Assembly: GCA_902617605.1 (NCBI GenBank)
Contig: CACMXO010000009.1
Span: 1 to 38,694 of the forward strand
Origin: an uncultured Prochlorococcus sp.
GTDB taxonomy: Bacteria > Cyanobacteriota > Cyanobacteriia > PCC-6307 > Cyanobiaceae
Direction of reading: 5' to 3'
DNA length: 38,694 nt
In this document: piece after piece, positions 1-8,802 of the stretch
Position numbering within the stretch: the stretch's first letter is position 1
How the letters are laid out: each line of letters begins with the position of its first letter
The notes under the pieces: model-generated
Told to the model about the DNA's origin: nothing
The model's input: the letters and a program-made list of their open reading frames with translations, nothing else
The model's database searches: none
Position numbers and translations under genes: made by a program

Positions 1-72
1 ATCCTTACAGGTACAGATATACCTAAAGATTTATTATTAATGGCTAACCAAATTACCGAACTTCGCTCATAA
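1..72 (+). CDS. cobO: Cob(I)alamin adenosyltransferase, C-terminal end only (partial)
   Basis: An open frame enters from the left edge and ends at TAA 70-72, leaving 23 residues. The tail reads LTGTDIPKDLLLMANQITELR, close in pattern to the end of BtuR/CobO enzymes, which read about ITGR..(H)RDLLDLADTVSELR. This family adenosylates the corrin cobalt using ATP. Only the tail is visible, so the assignment rests on a short motif and on location just upstream of dcd and thyX, with a 4 nt gap to dcd. If right, it supplies the cofactor for B12-dependent enzymes such as class II ribonucleotide reductase, which would fit its nucleotide-metabolism neighbours. Confidence 0.6.
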   Translation: MLTGTDIPKDLLLMANQITELRS

Positions 73-76
73 AACA

Positions 77-670
77 ATGCTAAAAAATGATCTCTGGATA
101 AATCAAAAAGCTTCGGAAGGAATGATAAAGCCCTTTCAATCGAATTTAGTGAGACATCTTGAGCCTGACAATCAACAAAAACCAGTTTTGAGTTACGGAT
201 GTTCATCTTATGGTTATGATCTAAGACTTTCATCAAAAGAATTCCTTATTTTCAGACATATCCCTGGGACTGTGATGAATCCCAAAAAGTTTAATCCAAA
301 TAATTTAGAAAAGACTGTTCTTCACCATGATAATGATGGAGACTTTTTTATTCTCCCTGCTCACTCCTATGGTTTAGGAGTTGCTTTAGAAAAGATGAAA
401 GTGCCAGAAAATATAACTGTTATCTGTATAGGCAAAAGTACTTACGCAAGGCTTGGAATTATTGTTAATACAACACCGGCCGAGGCAGGATGGGAAGGTC
501 ATCTAACTTTAGAGTTTAGTAATAGTTCAGGCGCAGATTGCAGAATTTATGCTGAAGAGGGTATTTGCCAACTACTCTTTTTTGAAGGTGATCCGTGCTC
601 CACAACCTATGAAGATAGAAGAGGTAAATATCAAAACCAACCAGAAAAAGTGACTTTAGCAAAGATCTAA
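77..670 (+). CDS. dcd: dCTP deaminase
   Basis: A 197-residue protein of the dUTPase/dCTP deaminase trimer family. It deaminates dCTP to dUTP, which feeds dUMP for thymidylate synthesis. Visible family signatures are GKSTYARLG at about 119-127 (the nucleotide-binding Ser and Arg), AGWEGHLTLEFSN at about 137-149 with the likely catalytic Glu146, and a C-terminal arm with KYQNQ. Length is normal for the family. The ATG at 77 follows the previous stop by 4 nt and has no obvious ribosome-binding site. The next gene, thyX, begins 1 nt after its stop, so cobO-dcd-thyX read as one operon in which dcd and thyX catalyse successive parts of dTMP supply. High confidence. Confidence 0.95.
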   Translation: MLKNDLWINQKASEGMIKPFQSNLVRHLEPDNQQKPVLSYGCSSYGYDLRLSSKEFLIFRHIPGTVMNPKKFNPNNLEKTVLHHDNDGDFFILPAHSYGLGVALEKMKVPENITVICIGKSTYARLGIIVNTTPAEAGWEGHLTLEFSNSSGADCRIYAEEGICQLLFFEGDPCSTTYEDRRGKYQNQPEKVTLAKI

Positions 671-671
671 A

Positions 672-1304
672 ATGAGTAAAGTTGAACTTATTTCGCTAAC
701 CCCTGATGCAGAAAAAACAATGGCCTACATTGCAAGAGTAAGTAATCCAAAAAATCAGGAAAATGAAGACTATTCGAAATTATTGAGTTATTGCATTAAA
801 AATGAACATTGGAGTGTTTTTGAACAGTCATTTATGACCTTACAAATAGAAACTAACAGAGGAATTGCTGCCCAAATTTTAAGACATAGATCATTTACTT
901 TCCAGGAATTTTCACAGAGATATGCAGATAGTTCTCAATTGGGTAATATTCCCTTACCAGAGTTAAGGCGACAAGATTTTAAAAACAGGCAAAATTCAAT
1001 TCCTGATCTCCCTGATGAGTTAAAAAAAAGATTCAATAAAAAAATTGGTTTGCACTTTCAGGCTGCATCAGAATTATATGAAGATTTACTTGCTGAAGGA
1101 GTAGCGAAAGAATGTGCGAGATTTGTTTTACCTTTAGCAACTCCAACAAGGATCTACATGACTGGATCATGCAGATCGTGGATCCATTACATCCATTTAA
1201 GATCAGCTCACGGTACCCAAAAAGAACATATGTCTATAGCCCAAAATTGCAAATCTATTTTTAAAAAAAGTTTTCCAATTGTATCAAAATCTTTAGAATG
1301 GTAA
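672..1304 (+). CDS. thyX: FAD-dependent thymidylate synthase ThyX
   Basis: A 210-residue flavin-dependent thymidylate synthase, which methylates dUMP using methylene-tetrahydrofolate, with FAD and NADPH as the reducing system. The diagnostic RHR-x7-S motif is present as RHRSFTFQEFS at residues 71-81, followed by QRYA. The C-terminal part has the CARFVLPLATPTR and RSWIHYIHLRS segments that are typical of the family. The gene starts 1 nt after dcd stops, so it is probably translated from the same message. It ends 4 nt before the stop of the convergent thioredoxin-like gene, with no room for a hairpin terminator. Many cyanobacteria use ThyX instead of ThyA; no thyA is seen in this window. Confidence 0.96.
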   Translation: MSKVELISLTPDAEKTMAYIARVSNPKNQENEDYSKLLSYCIKNEHWSVFEQSFMTLQIETNRGIAAQILRHRSFTFQEFSQRYADSSQLGNIPLPELRRQDFKNRQNSIPDLPDELKKRFNKKIGLHFQAASELYEDLLAEGVAKECARFVLPLATPTRIYMTGSCRSWIHYIHLRSAHGTQKEHMSIAQNCKSIFKKSFPIVSKSLEW

Positions 1305-1308
1305 AAAA

Positions 1309-1881
1309 TTATCCATGGCTTCGAGGAGTGACCTCATTATTTTTATTTCCTTGAATTGTTGAAAATTCAGCATTAATAATTTCTTCATAAAGTTTCTCTT
1401 CTTTTCTTAAATTATTGATAGATTCTCTTATTTTTATTTCATCTTGTTTACCAATAAAAGTAGATATTAGATTACCCCTTTTATCAAGAAGATTTACTTG
1501 AGGAATACCGTTGACAGCAAACTTCTCGATGTAATTACTCCATTTTTGATTATCAACATTTAAAAAAACAAAATTAATATCTTTTTCGTATTCATCTTTA
1601 AAAGCAGAAACTTGTGGAGCCATTTCTTTGCAAACTTCACACCACTCAGCATAAAATTCCAGAAATGTAGGCTTATTATTTATAAAAGCTATTTCAGGGT
1701 TAACAGATGATTCTCCAAAACTTTTTAGAAGATAAGTTGATTTAAAAAAGAAATTTCTAAACAAAAACAGTGTTACCATTACAATAGATACAATCAAAAT
1801 AAGTAATGTTTTTAAATTTGTCTTTAAAATTTGATCTCGATTATCAGATTGCACTTTAAAGGTATTAATAACTAAAAACAT
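1309..1881 (-). CDS. txlA: TxlA/HCF164-like membrane-anchored thioredoxin
   Basis: About 190 residues from the ATG at 1881. A longer frame from a TTG at 1899 adds six residues with no clear benefit. The protein has a short N-terminal tail, one hydrophobic segment at about 23-43, and then a thioredoxin domain with the active-site WCEVC (Cys81 and Cys84), the FLNVD strand, and a cis-Pro segment NGIPQVNLLD. In cyanobacteria and plastids this family (TxlA, HCF164) faces the thylakoid lumen or periplasm and helps cytochrome c or b6f assembly. That role is inferred from family and not shown here. It is convergent with thyX and divergent from glmM, with a 110 nt gap that must hold both promoters. 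Confidence 0.8.
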   Translation of the reverse strand: MFLVINTFKVQSDNRDQILKTNLKTLLILIVSIVMVTLFLFRNFFFKSTYLLKSFGESSVNPEIAFINNKPTFLEFYAEWCEVCKEMAPQVSAFKDEYEKDINFVFLNVDNQKWSNYIEKFAVNGIPQVNLLDKRGNLISTFIGKQDEIKIRESINNLRKEEKLYEEIINAEFSTIQGNKNNEVTPRSHG

Positions 1882-1991
1882 CTTAATTAAGTTAAACAAA
1901 TAAAGAGAATTGAAATCTATAAGCTTTTAATCAACTGATAAAATAATAATTAAATATTTATCAAAATTTCTTTGATTCCTGAAATCTAATT

Positions 1992-3344
1992 ATGCAATCA
2001 ATCTTTGGAACTGATGGAATAAGAGGAAGATTTAATGAAGAGATAACTTACTCACTAGCTTACAAAGTAGGATATGCTCTAGCTTCTAGCCTAGAGAAGA
2101 AAAGTCCAATATTAATTGGAAGAGATACAAGAATTAGTGGAGATATTTTGCTTCAAGCAATAACGCAAGGTATTAATGAAAGTGGCGAGAAATTTATAAA
2201 TCTTGGAATCTGCCCTACCCCTGCTATACCTTACTTAATCAAACAAGAGAACCTGAGTAGTGGGATAATGATATCTGCAAGTCATAATCCCCCGGAATAT
2301 AATGGCATAAAAATATTTGATCAAAATGGTCAAAAAATTTCCGAATATTTTGAAAATAAAATTGAAAAATTAATTGAAGAGTCAAATCACAATATCTCAG
2401 TTCCTAGAAAAGTGGTTCCCATAGATACAAATAAAGATCTTATTGATATTTACATTAAAAGCCTAATCCAAACAATGGGTGGAGAAAGTCTAAGCGGATT
2501 GAAAATAATATTAGACACATGCTATGGATCAGCAGCGACCTGCGCAAAAAAAATTTTTCAGTCTCTTGGTGCTGATGTAAGTGTTATTAATAACTCTAAA
2601 AATGGGTTGAAAATTAATTTGAATTGTGGTTCTACTAATCTCGAACCATTAAAAAAAGCATTAAGAGAGAGTCCTGCAGATATGGGTTTTAGCTTTGATG
2701 GAGATGCCGATAGAGTAATTGGAATAGATTCAAAAGGCAATGTCCTAGATGGGGATCACATTCTTTTTCTTTGGGGTAGAGAACTTATGGAACAAAAAAT
2801 TCTCACAAATAATTTATTAATATCAACGCAAATGGCAAACTTAGGTTTTGAAAAAGCTTGGAAGAAAATTGGAGGAATTTTATATAGAACTGATGTAGGA
2901 GATAAACATGTGCATAACGCAATTAAGGAAAAAGGAGCAGTTTTAGGAGGTGAGCAGTCAGGCCATATACTTTCAAAAATCAATAACTTTTCTGGAGATG
3001 GGATATTGACTGCACTTCAAATTACTAAATATTGTAAAAAGAAAAAAATTAATTTAAATGATTGGCTTAAAAGCAGTTTCGTACCTTTTCCTCAAAAACT
3101 AACCAATATTAATTTTGATTTTAATATTAAAAAATTAAATCCAGAAACCAGAATCTTAATTGAGCAAACTATAGAATTTTTTCAGACAACATATGCCGAT
3201 AATTGTAGAGTTTATATAAGGCCTAGCGGTACAGAACCCGTTATTAGGGTTTTAGTTGAGGCCAAAAATTATAAGAAAGTTCATTCTTTATCAAGCGAAA
3301 TAACAAACAAACTCTTTTTAGAAATTAATAAAATAATTAATTAA
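1992..3344 (+). CDS. glmM: Phosphoglucosamine mutase
   Basis: A 450-residue alpha-D-phosphohexomutase that converts glucosamine-6-phosphate to glucosamine-1-phosphate for UDP-GlcNAc, peptidoglycan and lipid A synthesis. The N terminus FGTDGIRG is typical of GlmM. The phosphoserine loop is MISASHNP with catalytic Ser97, the metal loop is FDGDADR, and the C-terminal phosphate-binding loop is [19 protein letters not shown], the sugar-specificity loop, is also present. Length fits the family. The ATG at 1992 lacks a clear ribosome-binding site, which is common in this genome. It ends 7 nt from the stop of convergent trmB. Confidence 0.96.
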   Translation: MQSIFGTDGIRGRFNEEITYSLAYKVGYALASSLEKKSPILIGRDTRISGDILLQAITQGINESGEKFINLGICPTPAIPYLIKQENLSSGIMISASHNPPEYNGIKIFDQNGQKISEYFENKIEKLIEESNHNISVPRKVVPIDTNKDLIDIYIKSLIQTMGGESLSGLKIILDTCYGSAATCAKKIFQSLGADVSVINNSKNGLKINLNCGSTNLEPLKKALRESPADMGFSFDGDADRVIGIDSKGNVLDGDHILFLWGRELMEQKILTNNLLISTQMANLGFEKAWKKIGGILYRTDVGDKHVHNAIKEKGAVLGGEQSGHILSKINNFSGDGILTALQITKYCKKKKINLNDWLKSSFVPFPQKLTNINFDFNIKKLNPETRILIEQTIEFFQTTYADNCRVYIRPSGTEPVIRVLVEAKNYKKVHSLSSEITNKLFLEINKIIN

Positions 3345-3351
3345 TGATGCA

Positions 3352-3981
3352 TTAAATTTTTATATAAATCCTTTCAAAAATATCAAGCTGATTAACAATC
3401 ACATATTTTTCCCTATTAGTTTTAACTTTATTTGGATTAAAACTTTCGGAATAATTAAAATTTTTTTCATCTATAGTTTGAAAATAAAAATTACTTGATA
3501 TAGTGTAATCCATATAATCGAATAAATCCTTTACATCCGTTTTTATAAAAATTAAAGTCCCTTTTTGTAATGAATTTGAGAGAAATTTAATAAATTCAGG
3601 TTGAATTACACGCCTTTTATAATGTCTCTTTTTAAACCATGGATCAGGAAAATTAAAAGAAATACTTTTTAGATTTTTGATAATAAATTTATTTTGGTCA
3701 TCATTCAAAATATTATTAGCATTACCAAATACAAAATGTAGATTTTTTATTTCTTTCTCAAGCACTTTTAATTTAGCATTTTTGACTAATTTCTCACGGA
3801 TTTCAATTCCCAAATAATTCCAACTGGTATTAACTAAAGCTAAATCAAAAAGAAACTCACCAGCAGCACAACCTATATCCAAATGAAGATTTAATTTAGA
3901 ATCACCAAACATTTTGGTCAATGAAGGTATTTTCTCAATTTGATTGAAATTGCTACTAAGGGGATTAACATGCTGCCTCAT
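3352..3981 (-). CDS. trmB: tRNA (guanine-N7-)-methyltransferase
   Basis: A 209-residue Rossmann-fold methyltransferase that makes m7G46 in the tRNA variable loop using S-adenosylmethionine. The SAM motif is [10 protein letters not shown] at about 34-43. The hallmark [14 protein letters not shown] lies at 111-124, and a C-terminal TNREKY motif near the end completes the family pattern. The start ATG is at 3981 and nothing upstream extends it convincingly. It is convergent with glmM and divergent from the DUF3177 gene, with 119 nt between starts. Assignment is secure from the motifs. Confidence 0.95.
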   Translation of the reverse strand: MRQHVNPLSSNFNQIEKIPSLTKMFGDSKLNLHLDIGCAAGEFLFDLALVNTSWNYLGIEIREKLVKNAKLKVLEKEIKNLHFVFGNANNILNDDQNKFIIKNLKSISFNFPDPWFKKRHYKRRVIQPEFIKFLSNSLQKGTLIFIKTDVKDLFDYMDYTISSNFYFQTIDEKNFNYSESFNPNKVKTNREKYVIVNQLDIFERIYIKI

Positions 3982-4100
3982 AAAATTATCAATATATTTC
4001 TAGGCAATAATATAAGGATGCATAATATTCATAACTATGACAATAGTGAGTTCAAAAGTAATAGTTTGATGTTTAATTATTATGTGTTTTAAAAAAAGTT

Positions 4101-4724
4101 TTGAACGTTTTTAATCAACTTTCTATTTGGCTATCCTTTCAACTTTCAATAATTTTCCTTATTGGTATGCCTGTTACTCTATCCTTCTGGTCAATTAAAA
4201 AAAGAAATAAAGCCGTAAATCAACTTCTATCAATTTATTGGAAAATATCCCTTTTATTTTTTATAAGTCTTTTGCTTTTAATAGGAAAGTATAATTATGC
4301 TCTTGTGATAACAAATATTGCAACATTATTAATGACAGTTTCAGTTTGGTTTTGGAACGATATTAATGATGAACTAAGAGAATATGATTTTTCTTACTCA
4401 CTTATCACAACAACAAAAATATGGAGATGGACGATAACTTTTATATCTTTCAATTTCTTAATTCAGAGTTTGCAAAACTTCAACTGCTTTTCTTTTATTA
4501 ATTCGGATGCGTGTGCAATATGGCTTCAGCCTTCTTCAAATTTATATGTTTTTATAAAGAATTTATTTAATTTTTTCTTTGGAGCTAACTTTACACAGCC
4601 GATATCAAAATTTTTGGGATTATTTTCATTATTAATCTATATTTTAGGCCTTATTCAATGGTTAATAATCAAATTACCTAAAAATGGGAGAAACTCTAAC
4701 TTCTCAAAAAATGGCAAAAATTGA
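4101..4724 (+). CDS. DUF3177-type cyanobacterial membrane protein
   Basis: A 207-residue hydrophobic protein with about five membrane segments: roughly 7-27, 47-64, 68-86, 108-128 and 172-192. The overall pattern, including WFWNDINDE and TTKIWRWTI, resembles the cyanobacterial DUF3177 family of unknown function. I cannot give a role. The only good start in frame is TTG at 4101, with no recognisable ribosome-binding site. The 3' end overlaps the next small gene, so the two are probably translated together. A plausible location is the thylakoid or plasma membrane. The family call is from memory of its pattern and should be checked with a profile search. Confidence 0.75.
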   Translation: MNVFNQLSIWLSFQLSIIFLIGMPVTLSFWSIKKRNKAVNQLLSIYWKISLLFFISLLLLIGKYNYALVITNIATLLMTVSVWFWNDINDELREYDFSYSLITTTKIWRWTITFISFNFLIQSLQNFNCFSFINSDACAIWLQPSSNLYVFIKNLFNFFFGANFTQPISKFLGLFSLLIYILGLIQWLIIKLPKNGRNSNFSKNGKN

Positions 4725-5019
4725 TTTAATAAATAGTCTTGAAAAAATCAGTTCCGAGATACCTGATAGGATACTTAAACTAGAGGGTTTCATTCAAAAA
4801 GAAAATCAAAAAGAACAATTAGAAATAATTATTTTCAGAGGTTTCAGTAGCTCAACAACTCATCCAATTGAAATAGATTTAGAAAAAAAAGTAATAGCAC
4901 TTAATTATATAATTAAGAATTTTAAACTTTATAAAGCACCTTTAACAGAGAGCGGAGAAAATTTTATAAGAGAAAATGAAAATTCAGATTTCTTTTTGAA
5001 TCAAAAAAACTGGATTTAA
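4711..5019 (+). CDS. Small conserved cyanobacterial protein (DUF7734-like)
   Basis: About 102 residues from the ATG at 4711; a longer form from ATG 4684 would add nine residues and increase the overlap with the DUF3177 gene from 14 to 41 nt. Neither start has a ribosome-binding site. The core pattern is [12 protein letters not shown], then [15 protein letters not shown], then a short strand region and DFFLNQKNW. The FKGFSS(S)THP-type core looks like small proteins shared by cyanobacteria and plastids (DUF7734), but this is a weak recollection. It is soluble with no signal peptide. Its stop overlaps the stop of convergent ileS by 4 nt. Confidence 0.7.
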   Translation: MAKIDLINSLEKISSEIPDRILKLEGFIQKENQKEQLEIIIFRGFSSSTTHPIEIDLEKKVIALNYIIKNFKLYKAPLTESGENFIRENENSDFFLNQKNWI

Positions 5020-7922
5020 ATAAATTCAAAATTAATAATATTTGAACATCTTTTGCATAATTTTGTATCTTGTATTCCATTAAAAGTTTCTTTCTGATAA
5101 TGCCAACATCTATCACATTTTTGACCTTGAGCTTTTAATATTTGTATTTTTCCAAGTGCATTGTTATCAATAATTAGAGAATTTTCCACTAAATCAGATA
5201 CCACTTGGAAGTTTGATACTATAAGCCAATCCCTAAATAAATCTACATCTTGATTGCCAAATTCTTTTAGCCAAGTGAGTGAATCTTTTAAAACTTTATC
5301 TTCAGGCAAATAATTAACTTCAGTTTCCAAAGCTGCTCCAATTATTTGTTTGTTTCTACATCCTTCTATAGCCTTGTTAATTTCAACTCTCAAATTTCTT
5401 AAATTTGCAATGTGTTCATTAAGTATTTGATTTTTCCATGACTGCGAAAATATTGGCCATCCTCTTTGAAAGACTGATTTTTCTTTAGTTGAATATGGTA
5501 TATTTTGCCAAATATCTTCAGCCATATGACAAAGCACTGGAGAAATAAGTACAGCTAAATTTTCAACAACTTTTGACATGACGAACTGACATGATCTTCT
5601 CCTAAATTGTGATTTAGAACTTACATACAACCTATCCTTCGCAATATCCAAATAAAAATTTGATAGATCTACAACGCAAAAACTTTGCAAGATTTGGAAA
5701 AATTTTGAAAATTCATAATTTTCATAAGCATTTGATATTTCATCTGTAACCTCAACTAGTCTGCCTAACATCCATTGATCTAAGAGAGGCAATTGATCAA
5801 TTTCAAAACTATCCACATTAGGATCATAATCATGAATATTACCTAAAAGATATCTTGCAGTATTTCGAACTTTTCTGTAAACGTCTGAAAGTTGCTTGAG
5901 TATATTTGAACCGATTGGAACATCAACTGAATAATCTACAGAGCTTACCCATAGCCTTAAAACATCAGCACCATAAGCAGGGTTAGTTTTTTTATTATTA
6001 CCTCCATTAATAATTATGTTTGGGTCAACAACATTTCCTAAAGATTTACTCATTTTTCTTCCATTTTCATCAAGTGCAAAACCATGAGTTAAAACTTTCT
6101 TATAGGGAGGTTTATTATTGACTGCAACAGATGTTAGCAAAGAAGACTGAAACCATCCTCGATGTTGATCTGAGCCCTCTAAATAAAGATCTGCTGGATA
6201 CTTTAATTCACTTCTCAGTTCACATACTGCGGCCCAGCTAGATCCTGAATCGAACCAAACATCCATTGTATCTGTCCCTTTTTTCCATTGATCCGATTCT
6301 TTTGCATAACTTTCAGGCAAAAGATTCTTAACATCCCAATCCCACCAAATATCTGCTCCATGTTCACTAAAAAGTTCTTGAATATGATTAATTATCTCTT
6401 TGTTAAGTAGGATATCATTACCATTTTTTTTATAAAAAACTGGAATAGGTACACCCCATGACCTCTGTCTAGAAATACACCAATCTCCTCTCCCAACAAC
6501 CATAGAATAAATTCTTTTCTTTCCAGTCTCTGGCATCCATTCAACATTTTCGATTGCCTTTAATGCAGATGATCTAAAGCCATTTACAGAGGCAAACCAT
6601 TGTTCTGTTGCCCTAAAAATAGTTGGTTTTTTGGTTCTCCAATCATACGGATATCTATGTTTATAATTTTCTTGTAATAAAAGCAAATTATTTCCTTTTA
6701 AATATTCAATAATTAAATCATTGGCATCTTTCAGGACATTGGATCCTTGAAATTGTCCAGAAGATTCATTTAAGTTCCCTTTTTCATCAACAACACATGT
6801 AATAGGTAAATCATATTTTTGCCCCACATTAAAGTCATCTATCCCATGACCGGGTGCAGTATGAACAATTCCAGTACCTGATTCTGTCGTAATGTAATCC
6901 CCCCCAATCAAGATTCTGCAATTTTTATCCTTAGTAGGATGTTGATATTCAATATTTTCCAATTCAGAACCTCTAACCTCTAAAAGCACCTTGAAATCTT
7001 TATTAAATTTCTTACTTATTTCAGAAGATAAATCCTTTGCAAAAAGGTAAATTCGTTTCTCTTCATCTATAGCAAAAACATATTTTATTTTTGGATTTAC
7101 TGCAACTGCTTCATTTGCAGGTATGGTCCAAGGAGTAGTGGTCCAAATAGTTATGAAAGAATTATTTTGAAAAAAATCTTTTTTGATATTAAGATATTCT
7201 TGGTTCGAATTTAATAGAATTTGCTCAGATATATTAGTAATTTTTAATGAAACATAAATACTTTTTGAATAATGTTCATCCGGATATTCTAATTCTGCTT
7301 CTGCAAGTGCTGTCCTCGAACTTGGACTCCAATGCACAGGTTTAAGACCTCGATATATATATCCATTTAAAAACATTTTCCCAAATACTCCAATCTGAGC
7401 AGATTCATAACTTTTCCTAAGAGTTAAGTAAGGGTTATCCCAATTTCCCCATATCCCCCACCTTTTGAAACCCTCCTTTTGATTATTGATTTGGATATGG
7501 GCATAATCTGTTGCTTTTTTTCTTAAATTTAGAGTGTCAAGATTCTTTCTTTCATCAGATTTTAAATTCTGAAGAACTTTTAATTCAATAGGTAATCCAT
7601 GACAGTCCCAACCAGGTACGAAATGAACCCTAAATCCTTTTAAGGTTTTGTACTTATTAATTATGTCTTTTAAAACTTTATTAAGGGCATGACCCATATG
7701 AAGAGCTCCATTTGCATAAGGAGGGCCATCATGTAATGTAAATATTTCGCCTGAATTGTTTGAACCTAATTGGAAATCAATATCATTATTAGCCCAAAAA
7801 TTCTGTATCTCAGGTTCTCTTACAACTGAATTGGCGCGCATTGAGAAGTCAGTTTTTAACAAATTTAAAGTTTCTTTATAAGAAAAGTCTGATTTTTGTT
7901 CTTTGCTATTTTGAGATTTCAT
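5016..7922 (-). CDS. ileS: Isoleucyl-tRNA synthetase
   Basis: A 968-residue class I aminoacyl-tRNA synthetase that charges tRNA-Ile. The HIGH signature is HMGH at 75-78 within [12 protein letters not shown]. The KMSKS loop appears as [10 protein letters not shown] at about residue 625. The editing domain shows [12 protein letters not shown] and [12 protein letters not shown]. The C terminus carries a zinc site with CDRCWHYQ and CKRCSN. This is the bacterial/organellar IleRS type with the C-terminal zinc finger. The ATG at 7922 is followed by a short charged tail before the conserved core, so a slightly later start cannot be excluded. The 3' end overlaps the small ORF on the other strand by 4 nt. 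Confidence 0.98.
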   Translation of the reverse strand: MKSQNSKEQKSDFSYKETLNLLKTDFSMRANSVVREPEIQNFWANNDIDFQLGSNNSGEIFTLHDGPPYANGALHMGHALNKVLKDIINKYKTLKGFRVHFVPGWDCHGLPIELKVLQNLKSDERKNLDTLNLRKKATDYAHIQINNQKEGFKRWGIWGNWDNPYLTLRKSYESAQIGVFGKMFLNGYIYRGLKPVHWSPSSRTALAEAELEYPDEHYSKSIYVSLKITNISEQILLNSNQEYLNIKKDFFQNNSFITIWTTTPWTIPANEAVAVNPKIKYVFAIDEEKRIYLFAKDLSSEISKKFNKDFKVLLEVRGSELENIEYQHPTKDKNCRILIGGDYITTESGTGIVHTAPGHGIDDFNVGQKYDLPITCVVDEKGNLNESSGQFQGSNVLKDANDLIIEYLKGNNLLLLQENYKHRYPYDWRTKKPTIFRATEQWFASVNGFRSSALKAIENVEWMPETGKKRIYSMVVGRGDWCISRQRSWGVPIPVFYKKNGNDILLNKEIINHIQELFSEHGADIWWDWDVKNLLPESYAKESDQWKKGTDTMDVWFDSGSSWAAVCELRSELKYPADLYLEGSDQHRGWFQSSLLTSVAVNNKPPYKKVLTHGFALDENGRKMSKSLGNVVDPNIIINGGNNKKTNPAYGADVLRLWVSSVDYSVDVPIGSNILKQLSDVYRKVRNTARYLLGNIHDYDPNVDSFEIDQLPLLDQWMLGRLVEVTDEISNAYENYEFSKFFQILQSFCVVDLSNFYLDIAKDRLYVSSKSQFRRRSCQFVMSKVVENLAVLISPVLCHMAEDIWQNIPYSTKEKSVFQRGWPIFSQSWKNQILNEHIANLRNLRVEINKAIEGCRNKQIIGAALETEVNYLPEDKVLKDSLTWLKEFGNQDVDLFRDWLIVSNFQVVSDLVENSLIIDNNALGKIQILKAQGQKCDRCWHYQKETFNGIQDTKLCKRCSNIINFEFI

Positions 7923-8042
7923 TCGACGATATAAGAAATATTGGTGATCAAAAGAATTATTTAAATAAATCTAATTCATTATATTCCTTATTAATTGACC
8001 TGTAGTTTTTTTGGGATGTTTCAAATAACCAATTTTTTTATT

Positions 8043-8492
8043 TCAGACTTTTATATTATCATTTTTATCATTTCTTACCCACTTTTTTTGGGTTGTATTT
8101 TTATTATTGCTACCAAAATTAAAAAAATTTGAAGGTTTAGTGAAATCAGAAAATACCAGATTTATGGATTCTAATATTTTCAAAAAGTTATTTTTAAATT
8201 CCAAAAAGGTAATTAATTTTTTCTTTTCGTTATCTGTCAATTGGTACCATCTAGATAAAAAAAGCTCTACTAGATAAAAAACAACTAGTACTGTTAAAAA
8301 AAGGAAAATTACAAAAAATGATTCATCTAGTGTTTTATGTTTAATTATTAATATCAAACCTATTAATAAATTTAAAAAAGCTTTTATTAAGTCTTTTGGT
8401 TTACCAAGCTCAAGATAAATTATCGGCACAGTTAGAAAAATGGTCCCAACCAAAAGATAAAAAGTTCCCAAATAAAATATCAAACTATTCAT
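8043..8492 (-). CDS. Conserved small membrane protein, function unknown
   Basis: A 149-residue protein with three to four membrane segments in its first 85 residues (about 5-26, 36-50 and 58-78), followed by SRWYQLTDNEKKKL and a basic, asparagine-rich tail. I do not recognise a named family with confidence. A very weak resemblance in layout to Ycf66-type proteins was considered but the sequence does not support it. The gene lies downstream of tRNA-Leu on the same strand (72 nt gap) and upstream of ileS (120 nt gap), so it could be co-transcribed with the tRNA. Confidence 0.6.
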   Translation of the reverse strand: MNSLIFYLGTFYLLVGTIFLTVPIIYLELGKPKDLIKAFLNLLIGLILIIKHKTLDESFFVIFLFLTVLVVFYLVELFLSRWYQLTDNEKKKLITFLEFKNNFLKILESINLVFSDFTKPSNFFNFGSNNKNTTQKKWVRNDKNDNIKV

Positions 8493-8563
8493 TAAATTAA
8501 CTGCTTAACTAAATTATAAGAGTTGACATCAAGAAACAAACTATCTATCGTAATTTCCTAAAG

Positions 8564-8645
8564 TGCGGTCGGGGAGACTTGAACTCCCACACCCGAAGAT
8601 ACGAGTACCTAAAACTCGCGCGTCTACCAATTCCGCCACGACCGC
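8564..8645 (-). tRNA. tRNA-Leu (anticodon UAG)
   Basis: Read on the minus strand the RNA is 82 nt. The acceptor stem is GCGGTCG pairing with CGACCGC, with discriminator A at 8564. The D-loop contains the AATTGGTAGACGC block typical of tRNA-Leu. The anticodon stem CGAGT/ACTCG (8602-8606 and 8614-8618) closes the loop TTTAGGT, whose centre is TAG, reading CUN codons. There is a long variable arm with ATCTTCGGGT and a T-arm with GTTCAAG. CCA is not encoded. A class II tRNA with extended variable arm is expected for Leu. No integrase or duplicated tRNA 3' end is seen nearby. Confidence 0.96.
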
Positions 8646-8802
8646 TCAAATAAAATAATAATTGAAAGAGGTTTATTTTAAAAATTTTTTTTCTTAAGAT
8701 GATTAATTTGACACATTAAAATTGAATTAAAAATCTCCTATAAGAAATTTTTTATGTTTAAGCATGCAATCATCTTAAAATATTAGTTATATTATTTAAA
8801 GA

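Noticed and set aside
4018-4092. 24-codon ORF before the DUF3177 gene
   Set aside because: No ribosome-binding site at a usable distance and composition not protein-like.
8564-8645. Genomic-island attachment site at tRNA-Leu
   Set aside because: No integrase, no repeated tRNA 3' end and core genes on both sides.
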